Shown here: positions 16,952 through 25,051 of the stretch, piece by piece | How positions within the stretch are numbered: the stretch's first letter is position 1 | Layout of the letters: each line of letters begins with the position of its first letter | Assembly (NCBI RefSeq): GCF_947498175.1 | Contig: NZ_CANMJB010000003.1 | Span: 186,001 to 250,000 of the forward strand | Source: an uncultured Algimonas sp. | GTDB lineage: Bacteria > Pseudomonadota > Alphaproteobacteria > Caulobacterales > Maricaulaceae | Length of the DNA: 64,000 bases | Direction of reading: 5' to 3' | Program-made: the position numbers and the translations under genes | The notes under the pieces: model-generated | The model's database searches: none | The model's input: the letters and a program-made list of their open reading frames with translations, nothing else | Told to the model about the DNA's origin: nothing

Positions 16952-17358
16952 TCGGCGCGCGCCGGAGACAGGCCGTCAGGACGACAGCTTTTGCGGCATT
17001 GATCGATGCCGGACCGTGCGGCGCGGTCGCAATCATCCGTGGTCGGGACGGGTGTCGAGAGCGGGGCTTCGTCGGGGGATGCGTGCGCGGACAGAGCCCG
17101 GATCGTGGCGACGCAGATCTGGTGGCTGCGCACGAACTGCCTGTCGCAGCGTTGCGTGCAGGTGAAACGGTTCGCCGTCGCAGGGTCGGACCGGGCCGAC
17201 AGGTCGGCGTGCGCTTGCGCCGAAACAGGGGGTCCCGGAAGATGGATCGGAGAAGCCGTCCCGGCTGCGTCCGAACGCATGGGACCGGCCTGTGCGGACA
17301 CGGCGAAGACGGCCGTCAGCCCGGCCGCGATCCACCCATATGTCCGGACAGGGCGCAT
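16948..17358 (-). CDS. Small secreted cysteine-rich protein
   Basis: The product is 136 aa with a probable Sec signal peptide (positive MRPVRTYG, then WIAAGLTAVFAVSAQAG, AxA-type cleavage near residue 24). The mature part has six cysteines (FTCTQRCDRQFV, QICVAT, DDCDRA, DQCRKSCRPD), consistent with three disulphides in the periplasm. No family is recognised. It starts one base after the ppa stop, so it is probably co-transcribed with ppa. Its TAA overlaps the convergent MATE TAG. Function not assignable. Confidence 0.6.
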   Translation of the reverse strand: MRPVRTYGWIAAGLTAVFAVSAQAGPMRSDAAGTASPIHLPGPPVSAQAHADLSARSDPATANRFTCTQRCDRQFVRSHQICVATIRALSAHASPDEAPLSTPVPTTDDCDRAARSGIDQCRKSCRPDGLSPARAD

Positions 17359-17359
17359 G

Positions 17360-17881
17360 TCAGGCCGCCGCGATCCCGCTGGCGATCAATTCATGGGCCT
17401 TGTCCCGGCCGCCCCAGCCCAGCACCTTGACCCACTTGTCCTTTTCCAGGTCCTTGTAGTGGGCGAAGAAGTGCGGAATCCGGTCCTGCAGCACTTGCGG
17501 CAGGTCGCGATAGGTCTTGATCTGGTCGTAATAGGGGGTCAGCTTGGCGTGCGGCACGGCGACGATCTTCTCGTCCAGTCCGGCCTCGTCTTCCATCATC
17601 AGAACGCCGACGGGTCGGGCGCGCACGACGCAGCCCGGCATCAGGGCGCGCTGGCCGACCACCAGGACATCGGTCGGATCGCCGTCATCCGACAGCGTGT
17701 GCGGGATGAAGCCGTAATTGCACGGATAGCGCATCGATGTGTAGAGGAACCGGTCCACGAACATGGCGCCGCTGGCCTTGTCCATTTCGTATTTGATCGG
17801 TTCGCCGCCGAGCGGAACCTCGATCACGACATTGATGTCTTCGGGCGGGTTTTCCCCGGCGGAAACGGCGGACAAATTCAT
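17360..17881 (-). CDS. ppa: Inorganic pyrophosphatase (family I)
   Basis: The product is 173 aa, the usual family I length. Active-site segments are present: [46 protein letters not shown] with the D-x-D-P-x-D metal motif, and LDEKIVAVP. It hydrolyses PPi and drives biosynthetic reactions in the cytosol. It is divergent from ahpC across 262 bases. The small secreted-protein gene follows one base after its stop. Confidence 0.95.
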   Translation of the reverse strand: MNLSAVSAGENPPEDINVVIEVPLGGEPIKYEMDKASGAMFVDRFLYTSMRYPCNYGFIPHTLSDDGDPTDVLVVGQRALMPGCVVRARPVGVLMMEDEAGLDEKIVAVPHAKLTPYYDQIKTYRDLPQVLQDRIPHFFAHYKDLEKDKWVKVLGWGGRDKAHELIASGIAAA

Positions 17882-18026
17882 GGAAGGGACAGGCTGGTTT
17901 CGAATGGACTGAAGTTGCGCGCGCCCTAGGGCTGCGGTTCTTGAACCGCAAGCGAAACAAATGTGACAGTGCGGTTACAAAGCCGTGTCGGTCGGCTGTT
18001 TTCGGACCCTTAGGCCCGCCCTATGG

Positions 18027-18049
18027 AAACGATTGGAACAAACGATTGG
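18027..18049. promoter_or_regulatory. Direct repeat in the ppa/ahpC divergent region
   Basis: AAACGATTGG occurs twice, 13 bases apart, about 95-115 bases upstream of ahpC. Direct repeats at roughly helical spacing suggest a regulator site, for example for peroxide-inducible ahpC. No OxyR-type ATAG-N7-CTAT pattern is seen, so the regulator is unidentified. Confidence 0.35.
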
Positions 18050-18143
18050 GCGCCCCGTTCCAACGGACCTAGAGGCCCTGCGCCTGCCGGACCTTCCGGT
18101 TCATCTCCCACGTCCCAACGCATCCAAAGGATGGAATTCCCCC

Positions 18144-18707
18144 ATGATCAAAATCGGTGACAAACTTCCCGAATTCTCGCTGACCGCCGTCGACGGCAAG
18201 CCGTTCGACGACATCACCATCGACAATGTCTTCACCACCGTCTCCAACGCCGACCTCAAGGGCAAATGGACGGTCCTGTTCTTCTACCCCAAGGACTTCA
18301 CCTTCGTCTGCCCGACCGAAATCGCCGCCTTCGGCGAGCTGAACGAGGAATTCGAAGACCGCGATGCCGTGCTGCTGACGGCCTCCACCGATTCGGAGTT
18401 CACGCATTGGAACTGGCGCAAGCACCAGGACGAGCTGCGCGACCTGCCGATCCCCATGCTCGCCGACATCAAGCGCGACCTGACCACGGCGCTCGGCATT
18501 CTCGACGAAGCCGAAGGCGTCGCCCAGCGCGCGACCTTCATCGCCGACCCGGACGGCGTCGTGCGCTTCATCTACATCACGGACCTGAATGTGGGCCGCA
18601 ACCCGCAGGAAGTGCTGCGCGTGCTCGACGCCCTGCAGACGGACGAGCTCTGCCCCTGCAACTGGTCCAAGGGCGAAGACGTGATCGACCTGCAGAAGGC
18701 CGCTTAA
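18144..18707 (+). CDS. ahpC: Alkyl hydroperoxide reductase AhpC (2-Cys peroxiredoxin)
   Basis: This 187-residue typical 2-Cys peroxiredoxin has the peroxidatic cysteine in FYPKDFTFVCPTEIAAF and the resolving cysteine in DELCPCNWSKGE. It reduces H2O2 and organic peroxides. The ATG at 18144 gives MIKIGDKLPEF, the family start. The ahpD gene begins at the very next codon after its TAA. This pairing indicates that AhpD, not AhpF, is the electron donor, as in mycobacterial and several alphaproteobacterial systems. Expression is probably peroxide-induced. Confidence 0.95.
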   Translation: MIKIGDKLPEFSLTAVDGKPFDDITIDNVFTTVSNADLKGKWTVLFFYPKDFTFVCPTEIAAFGELNEEFEDRDAVLLTASTDSEFTHWNWRKHQDELRDLPIPMLADIKRDLTTALGILDEAEGVAQRATFIADPDGVVRFIYITDLNVGRNPQEVLRVLDALQTDELCPCNWSKGEDVIDLQKAA

Positions 18708-19235
18708 ATGGCCCTCGCCGAGCTGAAGTCCGCGCTGCCGGACTACGCCAAGGACATCAAGCTCAACTTGGGCCGCGTTCTCGCGGCCGACGGAATGGAC
18801 GGGCTGTCCAAGGACCAGGTCGCGGGCATCGCGCTCGCGTCCGCCTACGCGACGAAGAACCACACGGTGATCGGCGCGGTCCGGGACGAAGTCAGCGTTG
18901 CAGACGACATCGTCACCGCCTCCAAGGCGGCGGCGACGGTGATGGGCATGAACAATGTCTATTACCGCTTCGTCCATCTGGTCGGCGGTGAGTACGCCAA
19001 GATGCCGGCGAACCTGCGCATGAACGTGATCGGCGATCCGGGCATCGACCGGGTCGACTTCGAGCTGATGAGCCTGGCCGTGTCCGCCATAAACGGCTGC
19101 GGCATGTGCATGGAGGCGCATGTCGCCGAAGTCACCAAGGGCGGCGTCAAGCCCGCCGGCGTGCAGACCGCGATCCGCATCGGCGCGGTGCTGATGGCCG
19201 CGGCGCAGGCGATCGAGATCGAGGCGGCGGCGTAG
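18708..19235 (+). CDS. ahpD: Alkyl hydroperoxidase AhpD
   Basis: The product is 175 aa. The thioredoxin-like active site is INGCGMCMEAH (C-x-x-C with the catalytic His three residues on), and the N-terminal half is the helical carboxymuconolactone-decarboxylase fold. AhpD reduces oxidised AhpC using lipoamide-linked electrons. It begins immediately after the ahpC TAA, so re-initiation is likely. A strong GC hairpin follows the stop. Confidence 0.95.
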   Translation: MALAELKSALPDYAKDIKLNLGRVLAADGMDGLSKDQVAGIALASAYATKNHTVIGAVRDEVSVADDIVTASKAAATVMGMNNVYYRFVHLVGGEYAKMPANLRMNVIGDPGIDRVDFELMSLAVSAINGCGMCMEAHVAEVTKGGVKPAGVQTAIRIGAVLMAAAQAIEIEAAA

Positions 19236-19243
19236 CTGAAGTC

Positions 19244-19270
19244 GTCCCCCGGCAATGAATGCCGGGGACG
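19244..19270. terminator. Hairpin after ahpD, probable terminator
   Basis: GTCCCC(C)GGCA pairs with TGCCGGGGAC around a five-base loop, just after the ahpD TAG. No long T run follows. The remaining gap to the convergent LysE gene carries three more small hairpins (TAGAG...CTCTA, GCGACC/GGTCGC, GATTTCGTCC/GGACGAAATC), so the region is likely a bidirectional transcription barrier. Confidence 0.5.
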
Positions 19271-19382
19271 GTCGGTTTATAGAGCCTTCTTGATTAGGCC
19301 TCTATAGCGACCTTCGGTCGCTTCCGTCCGGCTGTCGCCTTCCGGCAATCCTCTCGATTTCGTCCCCCGGACGAAATCGCTT

Positions 19383-19994
19383 TCAGGCGAGGATTGCCCA
19401 CACCCCGCTGGCGATCATCACCACCCCGATCGCCGCATTGAAGGCCTTCGCCGCCCGCGCGCTTTGCAGCTTCGCCCGGATCCACCGCGCGAAGGCCGCA
19501 TAGACGGCCAGCCCCTGCAGCTCCAGCCAGGTCACCGTCGCCAGCATGATCCCGAATTGGGTGAGCAAGTCCTTCTGCGGGTCGAAATAGAGCGGCAGCA
19601 GCATCCCGAAATAGACCAGCGGCAAGGGCGAGCTGATCTGCAGGGCGAGGCCGCGGAAATACAGCCCCGACCGGCGGGGAGCGTCGCCGGAACTCACGCT
19701 CATGTCCGGCGGCGGGCCGAAGATGGTCGACAGGCCGAGATAGAGAATGACCAAGAGGCCGGCGATCTTCAGCCCCAGCGTGACGCTCGGAAATGCCGTC
19801 AGCAGCGCCGCCGTCCCGCTGGCCGCCAGCACCAGCCACAACACATTGGCCGAAGCGATGCCCAATGCGGGCAGCATGGCGGGCCGGAAACCATGGCGGA
19901 AACTGCTGGCCATGACGAGCATGACCGCCGGACCGGGCGTCAACCCACCGACCGTGAACAGCACGACGAGGCTCAGCCAGACATTGAATTCCAA
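19383..19994 (-). CDS. LysE/RhtB-family amino-acid exporter
   Basis: This 203-residue membrane protein has about six helices. The N-terminal LFTVGGLTPGPAVMLVMASSFRHGFRPA is the LysE family signature (TPGP motif). Family members export lysine, threonine, homoserine or related compounds; the substrate is not predictable here. It is divergent from the ExoD-like gene. One 20-residue hydrophilic loop (PPPDMSVSSGDAPRRSG) separates the halves. Confidence 0.9.
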   Translation of the reverse strand: MEFNVWLSLVVLFTVGGLTPGPAVMLVMASSFRHGFRPAMLPALGIASANVLWLVLAASGTAALLTAFPSVTLGLKIAGLLVILYLGLSTIFGPPPDMSVSSGDAPRRSGLYFRGLALQISSPLPLVYFGMLLPLYFDPQKDLLTQFGIMLATVTWLELQGLAVYAAFARWIRAKLQSARAAKAFNAAIGVVMIASGVWAILA

Positions 19995-20059
19995 GTGTGC
20001 CGCCCCTTTCGCGAATAAGCGGTGGCGCCCTAACAGCGCCCGCCCTATCTGTCACCGCC

Positions 20060-20680
20060 GTGGAAAGCCAACCCGACGATATCGACCCGCCCATCGAGAC
20101 GGCGCCGCTGCAAGGCGTCTTGACCCATGTCCTTTCCGAAATGGACGGCGCAGACAGCAACATGCGCGATATCGTGATCTCCATGGGTCACCGCGCTTTC
20201 GGGCCCGTCATGGTGCTGTGCGGATTGTTCCTGATGACGCCGCTGGGCGCCTTGCCCGGATTGCCGACCGCCTTCGGCCTGATCAACATCGCTTTTGCCG
20301 TCCAGCTTCTGGCGCGCCGTCCGCATCCCTGGGTGCCGGATTTCCTGGCGCGCGTCCGGGTGCCCCACAGGCGCGTCGCGGCGGTCCACGCCAAGGTCGG
20401 CCCGTGGCTGGCGAAGATCGACAATGTCATCCAGCCGCGTCTGGCTTGGGCGACGGAGGGGCCGATGCTGGTTCTGGCCGCGCTGGTCGCGATCCTCCTG
20501 TCCGCGGCCATGATCCCGCTCGGGCTGATTCCGTTCGGCGTCGTCCCGGCCGCGGCTATCCTGGGCGTCATGGGTCTGGCCCTGATCGCGCGCGACGGCG
20601 TGCTGATGCTGCTGGCGCTGGGCCTGTCGTCGGGGATCGCGATCTGGACGGCGACCCTGCTGGACGGACTGGTCGGATGA
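20060..20680 (+). CDS. ExoD-family membrane protein
   Basis: The product is ~206 aa with hydrophobic segments including AFGPVMVLCGLFLMTPLGALPGLP and a C-terminal membrane pair. The conserved core (GHRAFGPVMVL, PLGALPGLPTAFGL, LIARDGVLMLLAL) matches the ExoD exopolysaccharide-synthesis family. ExoD affects polysaccharide production and alkaline tolerance in rhizobia; its mechanism is unknown. The GTG at 20060 is chosen because upstream codons overlap the divergent promoter region. A DUF302 lipoprotein gene follows 52 bases downstream. Confidence 0.82.
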   Translation: MESQPDDIDPPIETAPLQGVLTHVLSEMDGADSNMRDIVISMGHRAFGPVMVLCGLFLMTPLGALPGLPTAFGLINIAFAVQLLARRPHPWVPDFLARVRVPHRRVAAVHAKVGPWLAKIDNVIQPRLAWATEGPMLVLAALVAILLSAAMIPLGLIPFGVVPAAAILGVMGLALIARDGVLMLLALGLSSGIAIWTATLLDGLVG

Positions 20681-20732
20681 CGCGCTTAGCGACCGGGTCG
20701 AGAAAAAGCTGGAAACATTCCAAGGGAGAGCC

Positions 20733-21242
20733 ATGATGCGGATCATGAAATCCTTTGCTCCGATTGCCGCCTGTCTTCTGCTGTCGGCCTGTTCCAGCCT
20801 GCCGGACTCGATCCCCTTGCCCGACGCCATGCCCCTGTCCGAACGGTTGCCCCTGCCGGTCCGGACTTCGGTCGGCGTGTCGGACAGTTTCGTTGCGGCC
20901 GAAACGCGGCTGCGCGACGCCATATCGGCTAGGAACTTCCGTCTGTTCGCCGTGATCGATCACGGGGCGGGCGCGCTGTCGGTCGGTCGCGACATCGGCC
21001 AGAGCAAGCTGTTCGTCTTCGGCAATCCGCAAGGCGGCGCGCCGTTGATGCAGGCCGAACCCGAACTGGGTTTCAGCCTGCCGTTGAAGATGCTGATCTA
21101 CACGGATGAAAGCGGCCGGACACGCATCATCCACACCGACATCGCCGCATTGCGGGACCATTACCGGATCGAGGGCCAGGACGACCATATCGACCGGATG
21201 CGCGCCACCCTGCGCGCCATGGCGATGGAAGCGGCGGGATAG
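20733..21242 (+). CDS. DUF302-domain lipoprotein
   Basis: The product is 169 aa. The start MMRIMKSFAPIAACLLLSACSS has a clear lipobox (LSAC, Cys ~20), preceded by an AGGGAG ribosome-binding site. Residues ~50-160 match DUF302: ETRLRDAISARNFRLFAVIDHGAGA, LFVFGNPQGGAPLMQAEPELGFSLPLKMLIY and a late HTDIAALRDHY. The domain is widespread, binds no known ligand with certainty, and often occurs in periplasmic stress proteins. Anchoring in a membrane facing the periplasm is expected. Confidence 0.88.
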   Translation: MMRIMKSFAPIAACLLLSACSSLPDSIPLPDAMPLSERLPLPVRTSVGVSDSFVAAETRLRDAISARNFRLFAVIDHGAGALSVGRDIGQSKLFVFGNPQGGAPLMQAEPELGFSLPLKMLIYTDESGRTRIIHTDIAALRDHYRIEGQDDHIDRMRATLRAMAMEAAG

Positions 21243-21305
21243 ACCCGTCCGACCGGCACGCTCTCATGCTTGACTCGCCGACGCGCATGGTGTGAACCGA
21301 AACCC

Positions 21306-21475
21306 GATGGCGCCCTTCGGGGCATGGGAAGCCGGTGCGGTTCTTCAGGAACCAAGACCGGCGCTGTACCCGCAACTGTAAGCCGTGATGCGGATGGGCC
21401 TTGTTGCCACTGGAACGCCACGTTCCGGGAAGGCGGCCCGCCCGCGACGACCGGCAAGCCAGGAGACCGGCCATC
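21306..21475 (+). ncRNA. Cobalamin riboswitch
   Basis: The canonical B12 elements are present in order: GGGAAGCCGGTGCGG, GACCGGCGCTGTACCCGCAACTGTAAGCC, GCCACTGG, GGGAAGGCGG and the B12 box AAGCCAGGAGACCGGCC (21456-21472). The P1 stem is GATGGC (21306-21311) with GCCATC (21470-21475). Cobalamin binding normally switches downstream genes off. The next genes are the btuFCD ABC importer, so the control is feedback repression of uptake. Confidence 0.96.
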
Positions 21476-21511
21476 ACGTCGTTCGCCTGCGGACCGGGAT
21501 GTGTCCGAGGG

Positions 21512-21553
21512 CGGGGAAGACGCACCGGGTCGTGCCGTGCGCCTCTCCTTTTT
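21512..21553 (+). terminator. Riboswitch expression-platform terminator
   Basis: GGGGAAGACGCAC pairs imperfectly with GTGCGCCTCTCC (the CGCAC/GTGCG core is exact) and is followed by TTTTT. It lies between the B12 aptamer and btuF, as expected for transcriptional attenuation. Confidence 0.65.
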
Positions 21554-21668
21554 CGCGACAGATATCGGATGTGTCGCACCCGGCCCGGCCGGATGCGGTT
21601 CTTCTCGGTTCCGGGTCCGTCGCCCTGTGCGGGCGCTCCGGGACGCATGTTGCGAAGGAGCTTTGACA

Positions 21669-22580
21669 TTGCGGTCTGGACGGCAGGACAATGAACGGAG
21701 CCGCTTCCGCCCTGTGCTGGCGGCGCTGTCGCTTGTCCTGGCGGCCGGGTGCGGGGCGGCTGGGTGCGGGGCGCCTGCGGCGGTGCCGTCCGCGGACAGG
21801 CCCGACCGCGCGCAACGCATCGTCAGCCTGGACTTCTGCGCCGATCAATATGTCCTGAAACTGGCGGGCCCAGACCGGATTCTCGCGCTCTCGCCCCACG
21901 CGACGGCGGAATTTTCCTACATGCGCGACGCCGCGCAGGGATTGCCGCAGGTACGGCCCATCGCCGAAGATGCGCTGGTCTTGCAGCCCGACCTTGTCGT
22001 TCGCTCCTATGGCGGCGGGCCGAATGCGGCCGCCATGTTCGAGCGGGCCGGTGTGCCGGTCCTGCAAGTGGGCTGGGCCGGAGACCTGCCGGGTATCCGC
22101 CGCGTGACCGAAGACATGGGCAAGGGATTGGGCGCCGAAGCGCAGGCCGCCGAAATCCTAGCCGACATGGATCGCCGCCTCGGCGAACTGCGGCAAACGG
22201 GTGAACGGTCGGGCCCGCGCCTCGACACGCTCTACGTCACCCCGTCCGGCGCGACGACCGGTGCGGGATCGCTGGTCCACGAGATCCTGCAAGAGGCCGG
22301 CCTGGCCAATTTCGAACAGCGTGCGGGCTGGCGTTCCCTGCCACTGGAAAGGCTGGCGAACACGCAGCCCGACCTCGTCGCCGCAGCCTTCTTCGACAGT
22401 CCCGGCCAGAAACACGACCGCTGGAGTTCCATGCGCCACCCGATCGCGCAGGCGCAATTGAAGACCCGCCCCGTGGTCGATCTGCCCAGCGCCTGGATGT
22501 CCTGCGGAGCGTGGTTCGCGGTCGATGCCGTCGAAGCGTTGAGCCGCGCGGCCGTGCGCGCGGAGGAAAACCGACGGTGA
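21669..22580 (+). CDS. btuF: Cobalamin ABC transporter substrate-binding lipoprotein (BtuF-like)
   Basis: The product is ~303 aa with an N-terminal export signal ending in LSLVLAAGCGAAGCGAP. A 15-base tandem duplication creates two candidate lipobox cysteines (AAGC-GAAGC). The mature domain has RIVSLDFCADQYVLKLAGPDRILAL, EDALVLQPDLVV and AGVPVLQVGWA, typical of class III (helical-backbone) binding proteins for B12 or iron chelates. B12 is favoured by the upstream riboswitch. No ATG is available; TTG at 21669 has AAGGAG 8 bases upstream. It overlaps btuC by one base (TGATG). Confidence 0.88.
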   Translation: MRSGRQDNERSRFRPVLAALSLVLAAGCGAAGCGAPAAVPSADRPDRAQRIVSLDFCADQYVLKLAGPDRILALSPHATAEFSYMRDAAQGLPQVRPIAEDALVLQPDLVVRSYGGGPNAAAMFERAGVPVLQVGWAGDLPGIRRVTEDMGKGLGAEAQAAEILADMDRRLGELRQTGERSGPRLDTLYVTPSGATTGAGSLVHEILQEAGLANFEQRAGWRSLPLERLANTQPDLVAAAFFDSPGQKHDRWSSMRHPIAQAQLKTRPVVDLPSAWMSCGAWFAVDAVEALSRAAVRAEENRR

Positions 22581-23566
22581 TGCGGCGCATCCCCCTGATA
22601 CCGGCGCTGATCGCCGGTAGCGCGGCCGTCCTGTTCGCCGCCTGCCTGCTCGGCTCGACTCCCATGCCGCCGTCCCGCGTTCTGACCGCTCTGTTCGGGA
22701 CGGCCGCCGCAGGGGACGTCACGATCGTCTGGTCGATCCGCCTGCCGCGCGCACTCGCCGCCTGGCTGGTCGGCGCGAGCTTGGGCGTCAGCGGGGCCGC
22801 CCTGCAGGGCCTGCTGCGCAACCCGCTCGCCGAGCCCGGCATATTGGGCGTGTCCGCCACGGCGTCGCTGCTGGCCGCCGTCGCGATCTATTACGGGTTT
22901 GCGGCCGCCGCCGTCTGGATCATGCCGGTCGCGGCCATCGCGGGCGCGTTGATCGCGACGGCCCTGATCACGCTGCTCGCGATCCGCGTCCAGTCCGTGG
23001 TCACGCTGATCCTTGTCGGTGTCGCCTTGTCGAGCTTTGCGGGTGCGGCGATGAGCCTTTTGCTCAATCTGGCCCCCAATCCGTTTTCGCTGGCCGACAT
23101 GATCAACTGGATGCTGGGCTCGGTCGCCAACCGCAGTTTCGACGACATCGCCTTGGCCCTGCCTTTCATGGTGTCGGGCGCGGCGGTGCTGATGCTGACG
23201 CGCCGCGGACTGTCCGCCCTGACAGTGGGCGAGGAGGCGGCGGCGGGCCTCGGCCTGGATCTGCAGCGCCAGCGCATTGCGGTCGTCGTCGGCGCGGGGC
23301 TGGCCACGGGCGCGGCGGTGTCGCTGGCCGGGGCCATCGGGTTCGTCGGCATCATCGCGCCGCATCTGGTCCGGCCCTGGGTGCGCAGCGATCCGGCCCG
23401 CGTGCTGCTGCCATCCGCCCTGCTCGGTGGGATCATGCTGGTTCTGGCCGATATCGGCGTCCGTCTGGCGCCCACCAGCAGCGAGCTGAAGCTCGGTGTC
23501 GTGGCGGCCCTCGTCGGCGCGCCGGCCTTCGCCTGGATCGCGGCGCAGCGCAGAGGCGCGTCATGA
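22580..23566 (+). CDS. btuC: Cobalamin ABC transporter permease (BtuC/FecCD family)
   Basis: This 328-residue polytopic protein has family signatures IRLPRALAAWLVGASLGVSGAALQGLLRNPLAEPGILGVS and GFVGIIAPHLVRPWVRSDPARVLLPSALLGG, the latter forming the coupling-helix region. It pairs with BtuD to import B12 across the inner membrane. Its start overlaps the btuF stop, and its end overlaps btuD by 4 bases (ATGA). Confidence 0.93.
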   Translation: MRRIPLIPALIAGSAAVLFAACLLGSTPMPPSRVLTALFGTAAAGDVTIVWSIRLPRALAAWLVGASLGVSGAALQGLLRNPLAEPGILGVSATASLLAAVAIYYGFAAAAVWIMPVAAIAGALIATALITLLAIRVQSVVTLILVGVALSSFAGAAMSLLLNLAPNPFSLADMINWMLGSVANRSFDDIALALPFMVSGAAVLMLTRRGLSALTVGEEAAAGLGLDLQRQRIAVVVGAGLATGAAVSLAGAIGFVGIIAPHLVRPWVRSDPARVLLPSALLGGIMLVLADIGVRLAPTSSELKLGVVAALVGAPAFAWIAAQRRGAS

Positions 23567-24336
23567 CCGAACTGCGCGTCAGGGACCTCCATGTGGAAGC
23601 CGACGGGGTCACCCTCGTGGACCATGTCGGCTTTCAGGTCCGGTCGGGCGAGATCGCCGTTCTGATCGGTCCGAACGGGGCCGGCAAGTCGATGGCGCTG
23701 CGCGGTGCGCTGGGTCTGGTCCCGGCGATGGGGTCGGTGGAGATCGACGGCGACCCGGTCTCGAAGATGAGCGCTGCGGAGCGCGCGCGCCGGATCGCCT
23801 ATTTGCCTCAAAGCGGCCCCATGGCTTGGCCCGCGCGGGTGCGGGACGTCGTGGCACTCGGCCGCTTCGCCTACGGGGCCTCGCCATCCCGGATATCGGG
23901 CGAGGACTGGCAAGCCGTCGAGACGGCGCTTGGCGAATGCCAGCTGACCGACTTGGCGGACCGACGTGTGGACACGCTGTCGGGCGGCGAGACCGCCCGC
24001 ATGCATTGCGCGCGGGCTTTCTGTGCGCGCACGCCCTTGCTGATCGCCGACGAACCCGTCGCCGCTCTCGATCCGGCCCAGGCGTTCCGCATCATGGACC
24101 TGCTGAAAACCAAGGCCGAAGCGGGTCTGGGCGTGCTGGTCGTGTTGCACGACATCACTCTGGCCGCCCGCTATGCCGACCGCATGATCCTGATGAGCGA
24201 AGGCCGCATCCTGGCGGACGGACCGACCGTCGGGGTCCTGACGCCGGACGCGCTGGCCGAGCTTTACGGGATCGCCGCCGAGGTGAAAGGCCGCGAGATC
24301 AGGCTGACGGGTGTTTTGACGGAACCGGTGGCATAA
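23563..24336 (+). CDS. btuD: Cobalamin ABC transporter ATP-binding protein
   Basis: The product is 257 aa with Walker A GPNGAGKS, Q-loop near YLPQSGPMAWPA, ABC signature LSGGETARMH, Walker B LLIADEPVAALDP and the switch histidine in VVLHDITLA. It energises import through BtuC. It is the last gene of the riboswitch-controlled btuFCD operon. The rfbC leader begins directly after it. Confidence 0.93.
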   Translation: MTELRVRDLHVEADGVTLVDHVGFQVRSGEIAVLIGPNGAGKSMALRGALGLVPAMGSVEIDGDPVSKMSAAERARRIAYLPQSGPMAWPARVRDVVALGRFAYGASPSRISGEDWQAVETALGECQLTDLADRRVDTLSGGETARMHCARAFCARTPLLIADEPVAALDPAQAFRIMDLLKTKAEAGLGVLVVLHDITLAARYADRMILMSEGRILADGPTVGVLTPDALAELYGIAAEVKGREIRLTGVLTEPVA

Positions 24337-24351
24337 CGGACATTCGAATGC

Positions 24352-24470
24352 CTAGAAAGCCGCGCCGGTTGCCAGGATCGGCCGCATGGCCGGTCCACGG
24401 CTTGAGAAACACACGCGCTGACTGTAAGCCGCCGGCTGACGAAGGCCGGCGCGGTCGCAATCCTTTCTCG
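24352..24470 (+). promoter_or_regulatory. Structured leader before rfbC with competing hairpins
   Basis: CCGCGCCGG (24360-24368) can pair with CCGGCGCGG (24446-24454), or the latter can take part in a local hairpin CGCCGGC/GCCGGCG (24430-24451). These are mutually exclusive. A third hairpin lies at ~24379-24392. The stretch GCGCTG-ACTGTAAGCCG equals the upstream cobalamin aptamer core with 8 bases (TACCCGCA) missing. The B12 box is absent, so this is not called a functional cobalamin riboswitch. It may be an attenuator or a degraded copy. Confidence 0.4.
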
Positions 24471-24486
24471 GACATTCCTGGGCAAC

Positions 24487-25041
24487 ATGAAGACAGACAC
24501 TTTCCAGATCGACGGACCCGTCCTCTTCAGCCCCCGGCGCTTCGAGGATGCGCGCGGCTATTTCATGGAAACGTTCCGCCGGTCCGTCTTCGACGACAGT
24601 GTCGGGGAGCCGGTCGAATTCGTCCAGGACAACCAGTCGCTATCCCGGCGCAAGGGAACCGTGCGCGGCCTTCATTACCAGTCCCCGCCGCATGCGCAGG
24701 GCAAGCTGGTGCGTTGCATTCAGGGCGCAATCGTGGACATTGCGGTGGATGTGCGCCGGGGGTCTGCGACCTATGGCCAGCACGTCCGGGCCGAACTGAC
24801 GCAGGACAATGCCCGCCAGCTCTGGGTGCCGCCCGGTTTCCTGCACGGATTTTCCACGCTCACCGACGATGTCGTCGTCCATTACAAATGCTCGGACTAT
24901 TACGCGGCCGGTGCCGAAGGCAGCGTGGTCTGGAACGATCCCGACCTGTCGATCGATTGGGGTGTCGATGCCGTGGATGCCGTCGTTTCGCAAAAAGATG
25001 CGGCGGCGCCGGCGTTCGATGCGTTCCAGAGTCCGTTTTGA
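24487..25041 (+). CDS. rfbC: dTDP-4-dehydrorhamnose 3,5-epimerase
   Basis: The product is 184 aa, the normal RmlC length. It has [39 protein letters not shown] (catalytic His), [12 protein letters not shown] (Asp) and [11 protein letters not shown] (catalytic Tyr region). It performs the third step in dTDP-L-rhamnose synthesis. It is the first of four contiguous rml genes in order C-B-D-A. Confidence 0.95.
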   Translation: MKTDTFQIDGPVLFSPRRFEDARGYFMETFRRSVFDDSVGEPVEFVQDNQSLSRRKGTVRGLHYQSPPHAQGKLVRCIQGAIVDIAVDVRRGSATYGQHVRAELTQDNARQLWVPPGFLHGFSTLTDDVVVHYKCSDYYAAGAEGSVVWNDPDLSIDWGVDAVDAVVSQKDAAAPAFDAFQSPF

Positions 25042-25051
25042 GGAACCGGCC

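Noticed and set aside
21270-21668. N-terminal extension of BtuF through the riboswitch
   Set aside because: The open frame crosses the aptamer and terminator. The TTG with AAGGAG directly before the signal peptide is the credible start.
24352-24486. Second functional cobalamin riboswitch
   Set aside because: The B12 box and the CCCGCAACTGT core are missing; only a partial match remains, so it was kept as an unusual leader only.
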